NCBI GenBank assembly: GCA_020633205.1
Contig: JACKEB010000014.1
Location: 186,001-250,000, forward strand
Length of the DNA stretch: 64,000 nucleotides
Direction of reading: 5' to 3'
Source of the DNA: Polyangiaceae bacterium
GTDB taxonomy: Bacteria; Myxococcota_A; Polyangia; Polyangiales; Polyangiaceae
In this document: positions 57,617 through 64,000 of the stretch, piece by piece
Layout of the letters: each line of letters opens with the position of its first letter
Numbering within the stretch: the stretch's first letter is position 1
The notes under the pieces: model-generated
Databases searched by the model: none
Seen by the model: only the letters and a program-made list of their open reading frames with translations
Told to the model about the DNA's origin: nothing
Translations under genes and position numbers: made by a program

Positions 57617-58567
57617 ATGTGGCGAATGGTGTTGTTCAGTGGGATCAGCGTTGGGGCGCTGTGCGTTGGGTGCGACTTGGATCGCACCGCTCTGCCGTCC
57701 GAAGCTGCGTTGCCGTCCGAGGCTGCGTTGCCGTCCGAAGCTGCGTCGCTTCCCGAGCGAGTTGCGGCGCCTGCCCAGAGTGCCTCACCCCCAGAGAAGG
57801 CTGTGGTGCTTGAGCCGGCGGACGAAGAGGAGTTTGAAACGGACGCCGACTTGGAGGAAGCGAAAGCGGATGAGGCCGAGGTGCCTGAAGTGGAGTTCGA
57901 GCGCTATCGCGACGTGGAGGGAGTCGCATTTCCGCTAGGTAACGATGCCGTGGTGTGCAAGTCGCCGTGCGTGTTCCCGCCGTCGCCTGGAGATGAGCTG
58001 TGGATAGTCGAGGGCGGGAAGGCGCGACCGGCGCCTGAGCTGAAGCCCACCGAAGCGTGGAAGAAGCAGCTTCCGCAGTTCAAGACCTTGGAGATGGGCC
58101 TAGCTGCCTACTTCCCGGAGCCGCCGCTGGAGCCGCCGAAGCCGCCGCCTGAAGCGCTCAAAGCGGCCTACGCATCCGCACCTGTGCCCACCGAGGCGCG
58201 CGCCACGTTCGTGTGGGGCGCTGGCGCACCACCGATGGTGTCCGATGCTTGGCGCTTGTGCGTCTATGTCGACCAGAAGTGGAGCTGTGATGAAGCCCCG
58301 TGGAAAAGCGCGGTGAAGCTCTATCGCCTAGCGAACGCGCGCACGCTGGCGGTCGACGGCGATGCGATCGGGATTGATCCCGATGGCACGTTGAATCGCA
58401 TTGAAGTCGAAGACGCGCACTTCGAGCGTGTGCTCGAGATGGATCACGTCACTTGGTTGATTGGCCACCACCGCCTGAGCAAGCCAAAGCACCCAGAGCA
58501 CTATCGGTTATTCGACGCGGATGCCGAGCAGCAGCCCGAGCCCGAGCAAGCTCAGCGCTCGCAGTAG
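57617..58567 (+). CDS. Lipoprotein of the paralogous family (member 3, short)
   Basis: A 316-residue lipoprotein: ATG at 57617 gives MWRMVLFSGISVGALCVGC (lipobox Cys19). An in-frame tandem peptide LPSEAA occurs three times, then an acidic linker. Shared with members 1 and 2: VVCKSPCVFPPSPGDELWIV (Cys pair), YRLANARTLAVDGDAIGIDP and VTWLIGHHRLSKPKHPEHYR. It lacks the C-terminal domain of the other two; the protein ends in a Gln/Glu/Pro tail. The dispersed motif sits 11 bp upstream of its start. Function unknown. Confidence 0.8.
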   Translation: MWRMVLFSGISVGALCVGCDLDRTALPSEAALPSEAALPSEAASLPERVAAPAQSASPPEKAVVLEPADEEEFETDADLEEAKADEAEVPEVEFERYRDVEGVAFPLGNDAVVCKSPCVFPPSPGDELWIVEGGKARPAPELKPTEAWKKQLPQFKTLEMGLAAYFPEPPLEPPKPPPEALKAAYASAPVPTEARATFVWGAGAPPMVSDAWRLCVYVDQKWSCDEAPWKSAVKLYRLANARTLAVDGDAIGIDPDGTLNRIEVEDAHFERVLEMDHVTWLIGHHRLSKPKHPEHYRLFDADAEQQPEPEQAQRSQ

Positions 58568-58750
58568 GAGCGTGTCGATTCCGTGCGGTATAAAAGGCTA
58601 CCGACGCTCACGGCCGCCCGCCCGGACTCTCTCTCCAATCGCGCCAAGCCCATTTACGAGTAGCCAAAAACACCTGCCAAGCTCGCCCTCACCCCCTAAA
58701 CGGACTAGGGTTCCCGCATGGGATTAGGCGGGGCTAAGGAGCGGCCGGTA

Positions 58751-59398
58751 ATGCGGGTCGGGAAGGCTGCTGTGGTCGCGGCGTTTGCAGGCTGCGGACT
58801 GCTGGTTTGCGCTGTGGGCTGCGGCGGTGATGCGTTCGAAGCGGCGGGTGCCGGAGCCGCAGCGGGGGCCAGCGGCGCGGGCGCAGGCGGAGGCTCAGGG
58901 GGCTCCAACGGGGGCAGCGCGGGCGCTGGAACGGGCGGCTCGGGTGTTGGCGGTGCAGGCGGTTCTGGTGCTGGCGGTTCCGGAGCATCCGGCGGCTCTG
59001 GGTCGGGTGGCTCCGGTGCTGGTGGTTCCGGCGGCTCAGGTTCTGGCGGCTCTGGAACGGGCGGCTCGGGCGCCTCTACGGGTCAGCCATGCGAGACGGA
59101 CGTCCACTGCGGCGAACTGATCTGCAACTGGAAGACGAACAAGTGTGGGCCGCCTGCAGCCAACGGGACCGAATGCAGTCGAGACATCGAGTGCGACTCC
59201 GAGCTCTGCAACTGGTCCGTCAATCAATGTTCGGACCCAGGAGAACTCGGGACCGAGTGCAGCCGAGACATCGAGTGCGCCTCCCAGCTCTGCAACTGGG
59301 CCCTCAACCAGTGCACGCACGCACTCTCCACCGGGGAGATGTGCCGACGCGACATCGAATGCAAGAGCGGGATCTGCATTCAATCGACGTGCGTTTGA
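58751..59398 (+). CDS. Secreted Cys-rich lipoprotein with Gly/Ser linker
   Basis: A 215-residue lipoprotein. The ATG at 58751 follows AAGGAGCGGCCGGTA and gives GCGLLVCAVGC (lipobox Cys25 or so). A linker of about 95 residues rich in Gly, Ser and Ala follows. The C-terminus holds four Cys-rich repeats, each D-I/V-x-C-x-S/G-x-x-C-N-W-like: VHCGELICNWKTNKCG, IECDSELCNWSVNQCS, IECASQLCNWALNQCT, IECKSGICIQSTCV. This is Dickkopf/EGF-like repeat style and related to 48256. A likely surface ligand protein. Confidence 0.82.
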   Translation: MRVGKAAVVAAFAGCGLLVCAVGCGGDAFEAAGAGAAAGASGAGAGGGSGGSNGGSAGAGTGGSGVGGAGGSGAGGSGASGGSGSGGSGAGGSGGSGSGGSGTGGSGASTGQPCETDVHCGELICNWKTNKCGPPAANGTECSRDIECDSELCNWSVNQCSDPGELGTECSRDIECASQLCNWALNQCTHALSTGEMCRRDIECKSGICIQSTCV

Positions 59399-59476
59399 CA
59401 GGAAGCTTGGCGGCAAAAGAGCGCCGAAGCGCATCCGAGACCTGGTGCGGCGAGGGAGCTGGCGGATCGGTGCGCG

Positions 59477-60136
59477 CTAAGGAGCAGGGCAAGTCCACGT
59501 CGCCAGCCCAACGATGTCCCAGGCCCCATTCGGCTGAGTTCCAACCTCCCACAACCAGCCTTTGGTCGAGCCGTCGTCGTGAAACAGGATCACGAGGTTG
59601 TCGCTCCCAGGGTCCCAGTCGGAGGCCCACGTGACTTCAATGCCTAGCAGGCTCAGGTCTACCTCGGGATCGGTGCTGATTCGGTCCTCGTAGACACTCG
59701 CGTTGAGCGCGACTTCATGGTCGACGATGCCGTCGTCGGTGACGATGCGAAGGTTCAGACCGGTTTCGATGTGGGAGGGGCAGTTCCTTGGCGACCCGGG
59801 GTCCTGGTCGATCACGTGATTCTCGAAGAAGAACGCCTCGTTCGAGGTGAACTCGAGAGAAATTCGCGCGGAAACATCGCCTGCTTCAGCTGGGCCGCTC
59901 GCTCTGGGGTTCTCGTCGATCCAGGTCCACGAGCAGCCGCGCTCGCCGACATATGGCGCAAGCGAATCAGTAGCAGAACCAATCGGCGTCTCGGTATTCA
60001 GGTCGATGGCTTCAGTCCTCCTGACCTCGCAGCGCGGGAAGTGAGCCGACCCAGTCGGTTGGTCGCGATCCAGTAGCTTGCAGCCGAGCAAGACGCCGAG
60101 CAGACCCAGTGAGAGCAAAGCGTAGCCGCGTCCCAT
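59477..60136 (-). CDS. Lipoprotein, unknown
   Basis: A 219-residue lipoprotein; the ATG at 60136 gives MGRGYALLSLGLLGVLLGC. The mature part has cysteines (HFPRCEVRRTEAID, GCSWTWIDEN, NCPSHIETGL) and beta-rich segments. No family recognised. Confidence 0.75.
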   Translation of the reverse strand: MGRGYALLSLGLLGVLLGCKLLDRDQPTGSAHFPRCEVRRTEAIDLNTETPIGSATDSLAPYVGERGCSWTWIDENPRASGPAEAGDVSARISLEFTSNEAFFFENHVIDQDPGSPRNCPSHIETGLNLRIVTDDGIVDHEVALNASVYEDRISTDPEVDLSLLGIEVTWASDWDPGSDNLVILFHDDGSTKGWLWEVGTQPNGAWDIVGLATWTCPAP

Positions 60137-60245
60137 CGCGTCAAGGATACTCGCTTTGCTGTTGGGAGCTACTCGCCATGGCTGCAACGAGACCGGGCGG
60201 AATCAAGCCGTAATACACGTTTCTCCCAAAGTCAGAGCCAGGACT

Positions 60246-60441
60246 GGGTTTGGGGGGAGAGCTGATTGTGACTCGTCTGAGTGACGGTCAGCACTGGAAC
60301 GTCATCGGCTCGGTAGCAAACCTGCCAGTTGTGTCCCGCCCCCTCGCCGTCGATTGCGAGCACGTCTACCTGACCATCATACCGGGTGCCATTGCACGCA
60401 TCCGTTTGGCTGACCTTGGGCCCGGCACTGCTGCGAACTGA
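60246..60441 (+). pseudogene. Motif copy followed by a 63-codon fragment
   Basis: The dispersed motif GGGTTTGGGGGGAGAGCTGA (60246) runs into an open frame from 60250 encoding IVTRLSDGQHWNVIGSVANL and RPLAVDCEHVYLTIIPGAIA, which reads like the last strands of a propeller lipoprotein. There is no signal peptide or ribosome site, so it is probably a remnant of a larger gene. The rest of the surrounding 373-bp gap shows no gene. Confidence 0.5.
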
Positions 60442-60509
60442 TCCCCGCGGAGGAAGCGGCGCCGATCCTTTCAAAGGTCAGTGTCCGCTAGTCGAGGAGT
60501 GCCCGCGAG

Positions 60510-61403
60510 TCAGCGGCCGAAGTACTGCAGGCAGAACTCACCCGAGCGCTCGTCGACTAGCAAGGAGAGGACGCCGGATTCCAGGGGGGTGCTGAGGCGA
60601 GTACCGCCTTCCGGGGTGGTGTTGAAGAAGGCGCCGTCGATTGCCCCGCACTGTTTCCCCAGGGTACGAATCCGCGCGCTGCCGTGTCCGATGCTGACGG
60701 TCCGCTCGAGGACGCGGGCGTCGGTGCTGCTGCGTTCGTTCTCGAGTTCGAGGAACGCCGGCTCGCTTTGGAGGTGCTGGTGTGCGAGCTCGATCTGCGG
60801 TGTCCACTGCGCGACGCAGCGATAGCGCCACGGGTCGTCTTTGGGCTGAAAGTAGGGATCTTGGATCCAGCCCGGGCGTCCACCGATGCGGGTCGTTGCG
60901 GCTGGTGACGGGAACTCGTCCTCAATCGCGGGCCAGCTCTGTCGCGTGCCCCCGAAGCCGAACAGCGCAATGTCGAGCAACTCCGACGGAGCACTCTCCG
61001 CCTCCTCCGTCCAGCCTTTGACGACCACGCTGGCGCCGGGGCGCCTCTTCAACCTCGGGTGCAACGTGGGCGTCGCCACGGCGTTCTCCACCAGGACGAC
61101 GCGCGCGATGACGTCGCCACCAGGCTCCACGGCGTGCATGTGGCACTCCATCATCGTTTCCGTGTTGGTACACAGGAACGAGTACAGCACCGTGCCTGCA
61201 CCCCCGAGGTCGAGCCGACCCTCAGCGTGCTGCCACTGTCCAATGAACGTGAGCGGCTGCTTGCACGAGCCGCAGCTCGGCCACAGCTCCAGCGGAAGGC
61301 CCCGGGGCGCGCCCCCAACGCGATCCAGCGCATGGCGGTGTTCCTGAGCCGCACACAGCAGCTCCAGTTCCCAGACGGGGTTGTGGGCGAGCAGGGTCTT
61401 CAT
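60510..61403 (-). CDS. DUF1963 (YwqG-like) protein
   Basis: A 297-residue cytoplasmic protein of the DUF1963/YwqG type: DRVGGAPRGLPLELWPSCGS with CKQPLTFIGQWQHA near the N-terminus, RIGGRPGWIQDPYFQPKDDP in the middle and GGTRLSTPLESGVLSLLVDE towards the end. The early Cys pair (C-G-S-C) is extra. Function of the family is unknown. Clean ATG start. Confidence 0.8.
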   Translation of the reverse strand: MKTLLAHNPVWELELLCAAQEHRHALDRVGGAPRGLPLELWPSCGSCKQPLTFIGQWQHAEGRLDLGGAGTVLYSFLCTNTETMMECHMHAVEPGGDVIARVVLVENAVATPTLHPRLKRRPGASVVVKGWTEEAESAPSELLDIALFGFGGTRQSWPAIEDEFPSPAATTRIGGRPGWIQDPYFQPKDDPWRYRCVAQWTPQIELAHQHLQSEPAFLELENERSSTDARVLERTVSIGHGSARIRTLGKQCGAIDGAFFNTTPEGGTRLSTPLESGVLSLLVDERSGEFCLQYFGR

Positions 61404-61466
61404 CGAGGCTTGGGCTTATACCCCAGCGGTGTTCGCGACTCAGCTCGGTCGCTCTCACTCGCGCTA

Positions 61467-62301
61467 TCAGAAGCCTGCTGCGTAGCCGAGGGTTGGCGCG
61501 ACAGTGAACCCACTGGCAGGAACGTAGGCGCGTAAGGGCAGCTCGATCACGACGCCGCCGGTCTTTCCGGCGGGGACGAGCAGCCCTGCGCCTAGACCGA
61601 CGAAGGCTCGGCCTGCGCGCTTCCACACTTCCATGTACTGCTGGTCTGGATTGACCTGATTCGATGGCATGCTGCGGTCTTCTTCCACCGGCACCTTCTC
61701 GCGCTTGGAATCGGCCTCTGCCGCACCTGCTTCCCCGAGGAGGTAAAAGCCCAGACGCGAAGTACGATAAGCGTGCTTCGCGAACCAGTACTCGGCGCGC
61801 GCAGCGATCAGGAAGGGGAAGTCTCCCCCGCCAACCGGTGTTGGCGAGCTGCCGCGCACGGTGTAGCCAAGTCGCGCGCCGACCGTCGCCTTGCCGACCA
61901 CGTAGTCGAGCCCAGCGAAGAGGCGGGTGGCTGACAGCGCGAAGCCGCTCGAGATCGAGTCGTATCGCCCCTTCACAGGATTGCCGGAGTACTGACTTCC
62001 ATCCTCCCGGAAACAATAGAAGCCGTCGTCTTGCCCCGCCGCCGTACAGACGTCGTCGCCCCCAAGCAAGCTGAGTTCCTGGGAGAGACCGATCACCAGC
62101 CACAAGTGTTTGCGCTTGCGCTTCGCCTTCTTCGGAGTAGCGGATGGCTGATCTTCAGCCGCTGCGCGCTTCTTCCGCTTCTTCTTCTTGCACACGTTTG
62201 GCGGGTCCTGCCCGGGGAGCGATAGAGGCTCCGCGACGGACTCCACGAAGGCGACGAACGTGGGGCTTGTCCTTCGGAGCCGCTCGCGGCCACTTCCGCG
62301 T
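61467..62301 (-). pseudogene. C-terminal part of a TPR/PEGA-type or porin-like envelope protein, 5'-truncated
   Basis: The open frame has no start codon with signal peptide. Its coding-looking part runs from about TFVAFVESVAEPLSLPGQDP, then a Lys-rich stretch and a beta-barrel-like region (FALSATRLFAGLDYVVGKAT, IAARAEYWFAKHAYRTSRLG, FTVAPTLGYAAGF). This DPPNVCKKKKRKKR plus barrel pattern occurs at the C-terminus of myxobacterial PEGA-containing proteins. The N-terminal half is missing, and the complete lipoprotein gene 62302-62730 abuts its 5' edge. A truncated gene is the simplest reading; a functional short protein cannot be excluded. Confidence 0.55.
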
Positions 62302-62730
62302 TCAGAGTTGAACTTGACCGGAGTGGCACGCCGGGCCGCACTCGGGGCCGTTCGGGTACACACTGGAGTAGCTGATGGTGTCGACCGTCTCGTCGACGAT
62401 TGGGCTGCCGCCGCTCTCGATCACGAGGCGAAAGGTCTTCGGCGCGCGCATCAGGACGACGCTACGTACCTGGCCACCCTGAATGTTCACAGCAGCTGGA
62501 GAATAGTCCGCGTTTCCGACGCCATCGCATTGGAAAGCGTCCCCCTGGCCGCTGCAGGTAATCGTCTCGTCAGCTAGCTCGACCGTGACGTCGTAGGCGT
62601 CGTCCGGGCTGAACGACTGAGCCAAATCGATGGTGAGCTGATCGAAACAGCCAGCTGTGGTGCAGCTTTGGGTGTCATCCCCGCAGCCCCCAAAACCCAA
62701 GAGTGAAAAAGCAAGAACAAGTCGGCGCAT
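62302..62730 (-). CDS. Lipoprotein, unknown
   Basis: A 142-residue lipoprotein: ATG at 62730 follows GGAGGAGGTACTTTGGT and gives MRRLVLAFSLLGFGGC (lipobox Cys16). The mature part is beta-rich (DAYDVTVELADETITCSGQG, RSVVLMRAPKTFRLVIESGG) and has Cys pairs. No family recognised. Its 3' end meets the truncated gene at 61467. Confidence 0.78.
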   Translation of the reverse strand: MRRLVLAFSLLGFGGCGDDTQSCTTAGCFDQLTIDLAQSFSPDDAYDVTVELADETITCSGQGDAFQCDGVGNADYSPAAVNIQGGQVRSVVLMRAPKTFRLVIESGGSPIVDETVDTISYSSVYPNGPECGPACHSGQVQL

Positions 62731-62848
62731 ACCAAAGTACCTCCTCCGCGAGGATTGCACGCTTCCGGGCTGGCGTCTGCTGCGGCCTTCGGACGCTAGT
62801 GCTCGCTTTCGGCGTCTACCCACGACCGCGCATGACCGTGGGGAAGCG

Positions 62849-63421
62849 CTATGGCAGCGCTGTCGCACCGTTGTCCCGCAGCCGCACGAGCAAGCCTGGG
62901 CTGTAGGCGATCTCTGGCGCCCAGCGCTCTAGGATTTCCCGCGTCTTTTCCTCGCCCACCAGTGGCACGAGTAAGGCCAAGCGCTCGATGGCGAGGCGCA
63001 CCTCCGCACCCTTCGTGCGTAGATCCACGGAGCTGCTAGCCGCTGCATCGCTCAGCGTTTGTGCTTGCTCGGGAGTGAATAGCCTGAGCTCCGGTGCCCT
63101 CGCGCTGCGCAAGCCGGTGGTGATCGAATCGTAGAGCGAGGCCTCGCGTGCGACGACTCGGGCGCCCCAGTGCGGCCCGGGGTGAAAATCTTTTAGGGCA
63201 CGCAGCTGGTCGTCCCAGCTGTTCGCGTCTTCGAATGCGTTGCGATAGCTGGCCAGTACCTCCGAAGGACTACCCAGGGTGTTCGTGCATCGCTTGATTG
63301 CGCGCGGAACCGTGGAAGAAAGATCGTCGCGCTGCAGGCTCGAAAGGCAGACCTTGCCGAGGCTCTGCTCAGCGGCGGGGCGCGCGCCCTGCAGCTGGAT
63401 GAGGCGCTGCTCGACGACTTG
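62849..63421 (-). pseudogene. Truncated paralogue of the lipoprotein at 45999-47402
   Basis: The open frame has no usable start, only a TTG deep inside. It shows the C-terminal pattern of the gene at 45999: SLYDSITTGLRSARAPELRL, RLAIERLALLVPLVGEEKTR, ERWAPEIAYSPGLLVRLRDN. A TAG (63422-63424) and further stops upstream close the frame, so the N-terminal half was lost, probably by deletion. Compare with the complete 467-residue copy. Confidence 0.75.
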
Positions 63422-63475
63422 CTAGCACCACTCGGGAGCTAGTTGTCTTCACCCCGGCAGGGGCCCTTCCGATGC

Positions 63476-64000
63476 TCAATTCGGGCACGCCTTTGGCCAG
63501 TCGCTACCGACGCAGTTCAGCTTGGCTGGACCATGGGAGAAGAAGAGGAGTCGGGGTGTGGCGAGCAGCTGCGCGATGATGTCGCTGCTTGGCGCGCCGT
63601 CGAACCACAACGTGCGTAACGTGGTGAGTTCACCCAACTCGCTGAAAGCTGCTGGCGCCAGATCAGTACGGAGCACCAGCGTGTGGAGCTTCGGCAGCGC
63701 CCGGAGCTCGACGACGTCGGGTACTCTGAGGGGGACGCTGACGCTCAGTTCTTCCAGGGAGGTCGCTGGGTGCAGCCCATGGAGCCTGACGGGGGTGAGG
63801 GGGAGCGAGAGCCGTCGCAGCTGGGGCCGCAGCGCGAGGTCCTCGATGCGCTCCTCAGGCGACGAACTCAGTGCTTCTGGTATCGCCGAATCCGCGCGGT
63901 TGCGAATGTAGGTTCTGGTGGGCGGCTCGAGCGAATGAGACCGTGCGGTCTTACAAACCTGCGTTTGCTACCTGCAGGGAGCATTGTCAGTACACGCAGA
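63476..64000 (-). pseudogene. LRR lipoprotein with an in-frame TAG near its N-terminus (cut by window edge)
   Basis: The frame encodes LRR-like segments (RLSLPLTPVRLHGLH, ELRALPKLHTLVLRTDLAPA, ELGELTTLRTLWFDGAPSSD), related to 26289 and 50687. Read from the window edge, the frame begins SACTDNAPCR, which looks like the end of a lipobox, then meets TAG at 63968-63970, then continues QTQVCKTARSHSLEPP to the LRR part. No start codon exists after the TAG until a GTG at 63676. This suggests a nonsense mutation or a sequence error. Confidence 0.6.

Overview
The window is high-GC DNA that reads like a Myxococcota (deltaproteobacterial, Polyangia-type) chromosome. Pointers are a eukaryote-like Ser/Thr kinase, many secreted lipoproteins with Gly/Ser-rich linkers after the lipobox, several leucine-rich-repeat (LRR) lipoproteins, a TPR/PEGA-like periplasmic protein, a Roadblock/LC7 protein, multi-receiver hybrid kinases and an FHA protein. 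This is inferred from gene content; no rRNA, tRNA or marker gene in the window fixes the species. No insertion sequence, phage, integrase or CRISPR array was found.

Layout. 1-9.3 kb: a Ser/Thr kinase cut by the left edge, an adenylate-forming-like protein, a GNAT acetyltransferase, a lipoprotein/TPR pair, a HAD phosphatase/FrnE-type oxidoreductase run, and a two-domain polyphosphate:AMP phosphotransferase. 9.3-14 kb: a MarR regulator divergent from a DUF4336 protein, a Ycf46-like AAA+ ATPase, an outer-membrane-like barrel plus c-type cytochrome lipoprotein behind a good Fur-box match, and a parvulin. 14.09-15.88 kb: about 1.8 kb of non-coding repeats, namely three tandem ~297-bp units, then a 53-bp duplication, then about 18 units of a 35-45-bp hairpin repeat. 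15.9-24 kb: lipoproteins, a parallel beta-helix protein, a TetR regulator, an FHA protein and a GH43 family enzyme. 24-32 kb: a UBP zinc-finger protein, two DUF1877 paralogues around an ArsR/SRPBCC pair, LRR proteins, and an ECF sigma factor with SnoaL-like proteins. 32-48.8 kb: two members of a paralogous lipoprotein family (the first overlapping a pentahaem cytochrome), a Roadblock/LC7 pair, an S9 peptidase and further lipoproteins. 48.9-57 kb: a TPR regulator with two winged-helix domains, an LRR lipoprotein, and a signalling operon (PAS kinase, REC-REC-kinase-REC, REC-GGDEF). 57-64 kb: a third member of the lipoprotein family, Cys-rich and other lipoproteins, a DUF1963 protein, and a cluster of decayed genes.

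Most proteins are exported, so the window looks dominated by cell-envelope and surface functions plus signalling. The strongest unexplained signals are (a) the two adjacent repeat arrays at 14.1-15.9 kb, (b) a short dispersed motif close to TTTGGGGGGAGGCGCGTTGA that recurs at a dozen or more places, in both orientations and twice as inverted pairs, and precedes all three members of one lipoprotein family, and (c) decay of three or four genes in the last 4 kb. All functional names are from reading translated motifs; no search was run.
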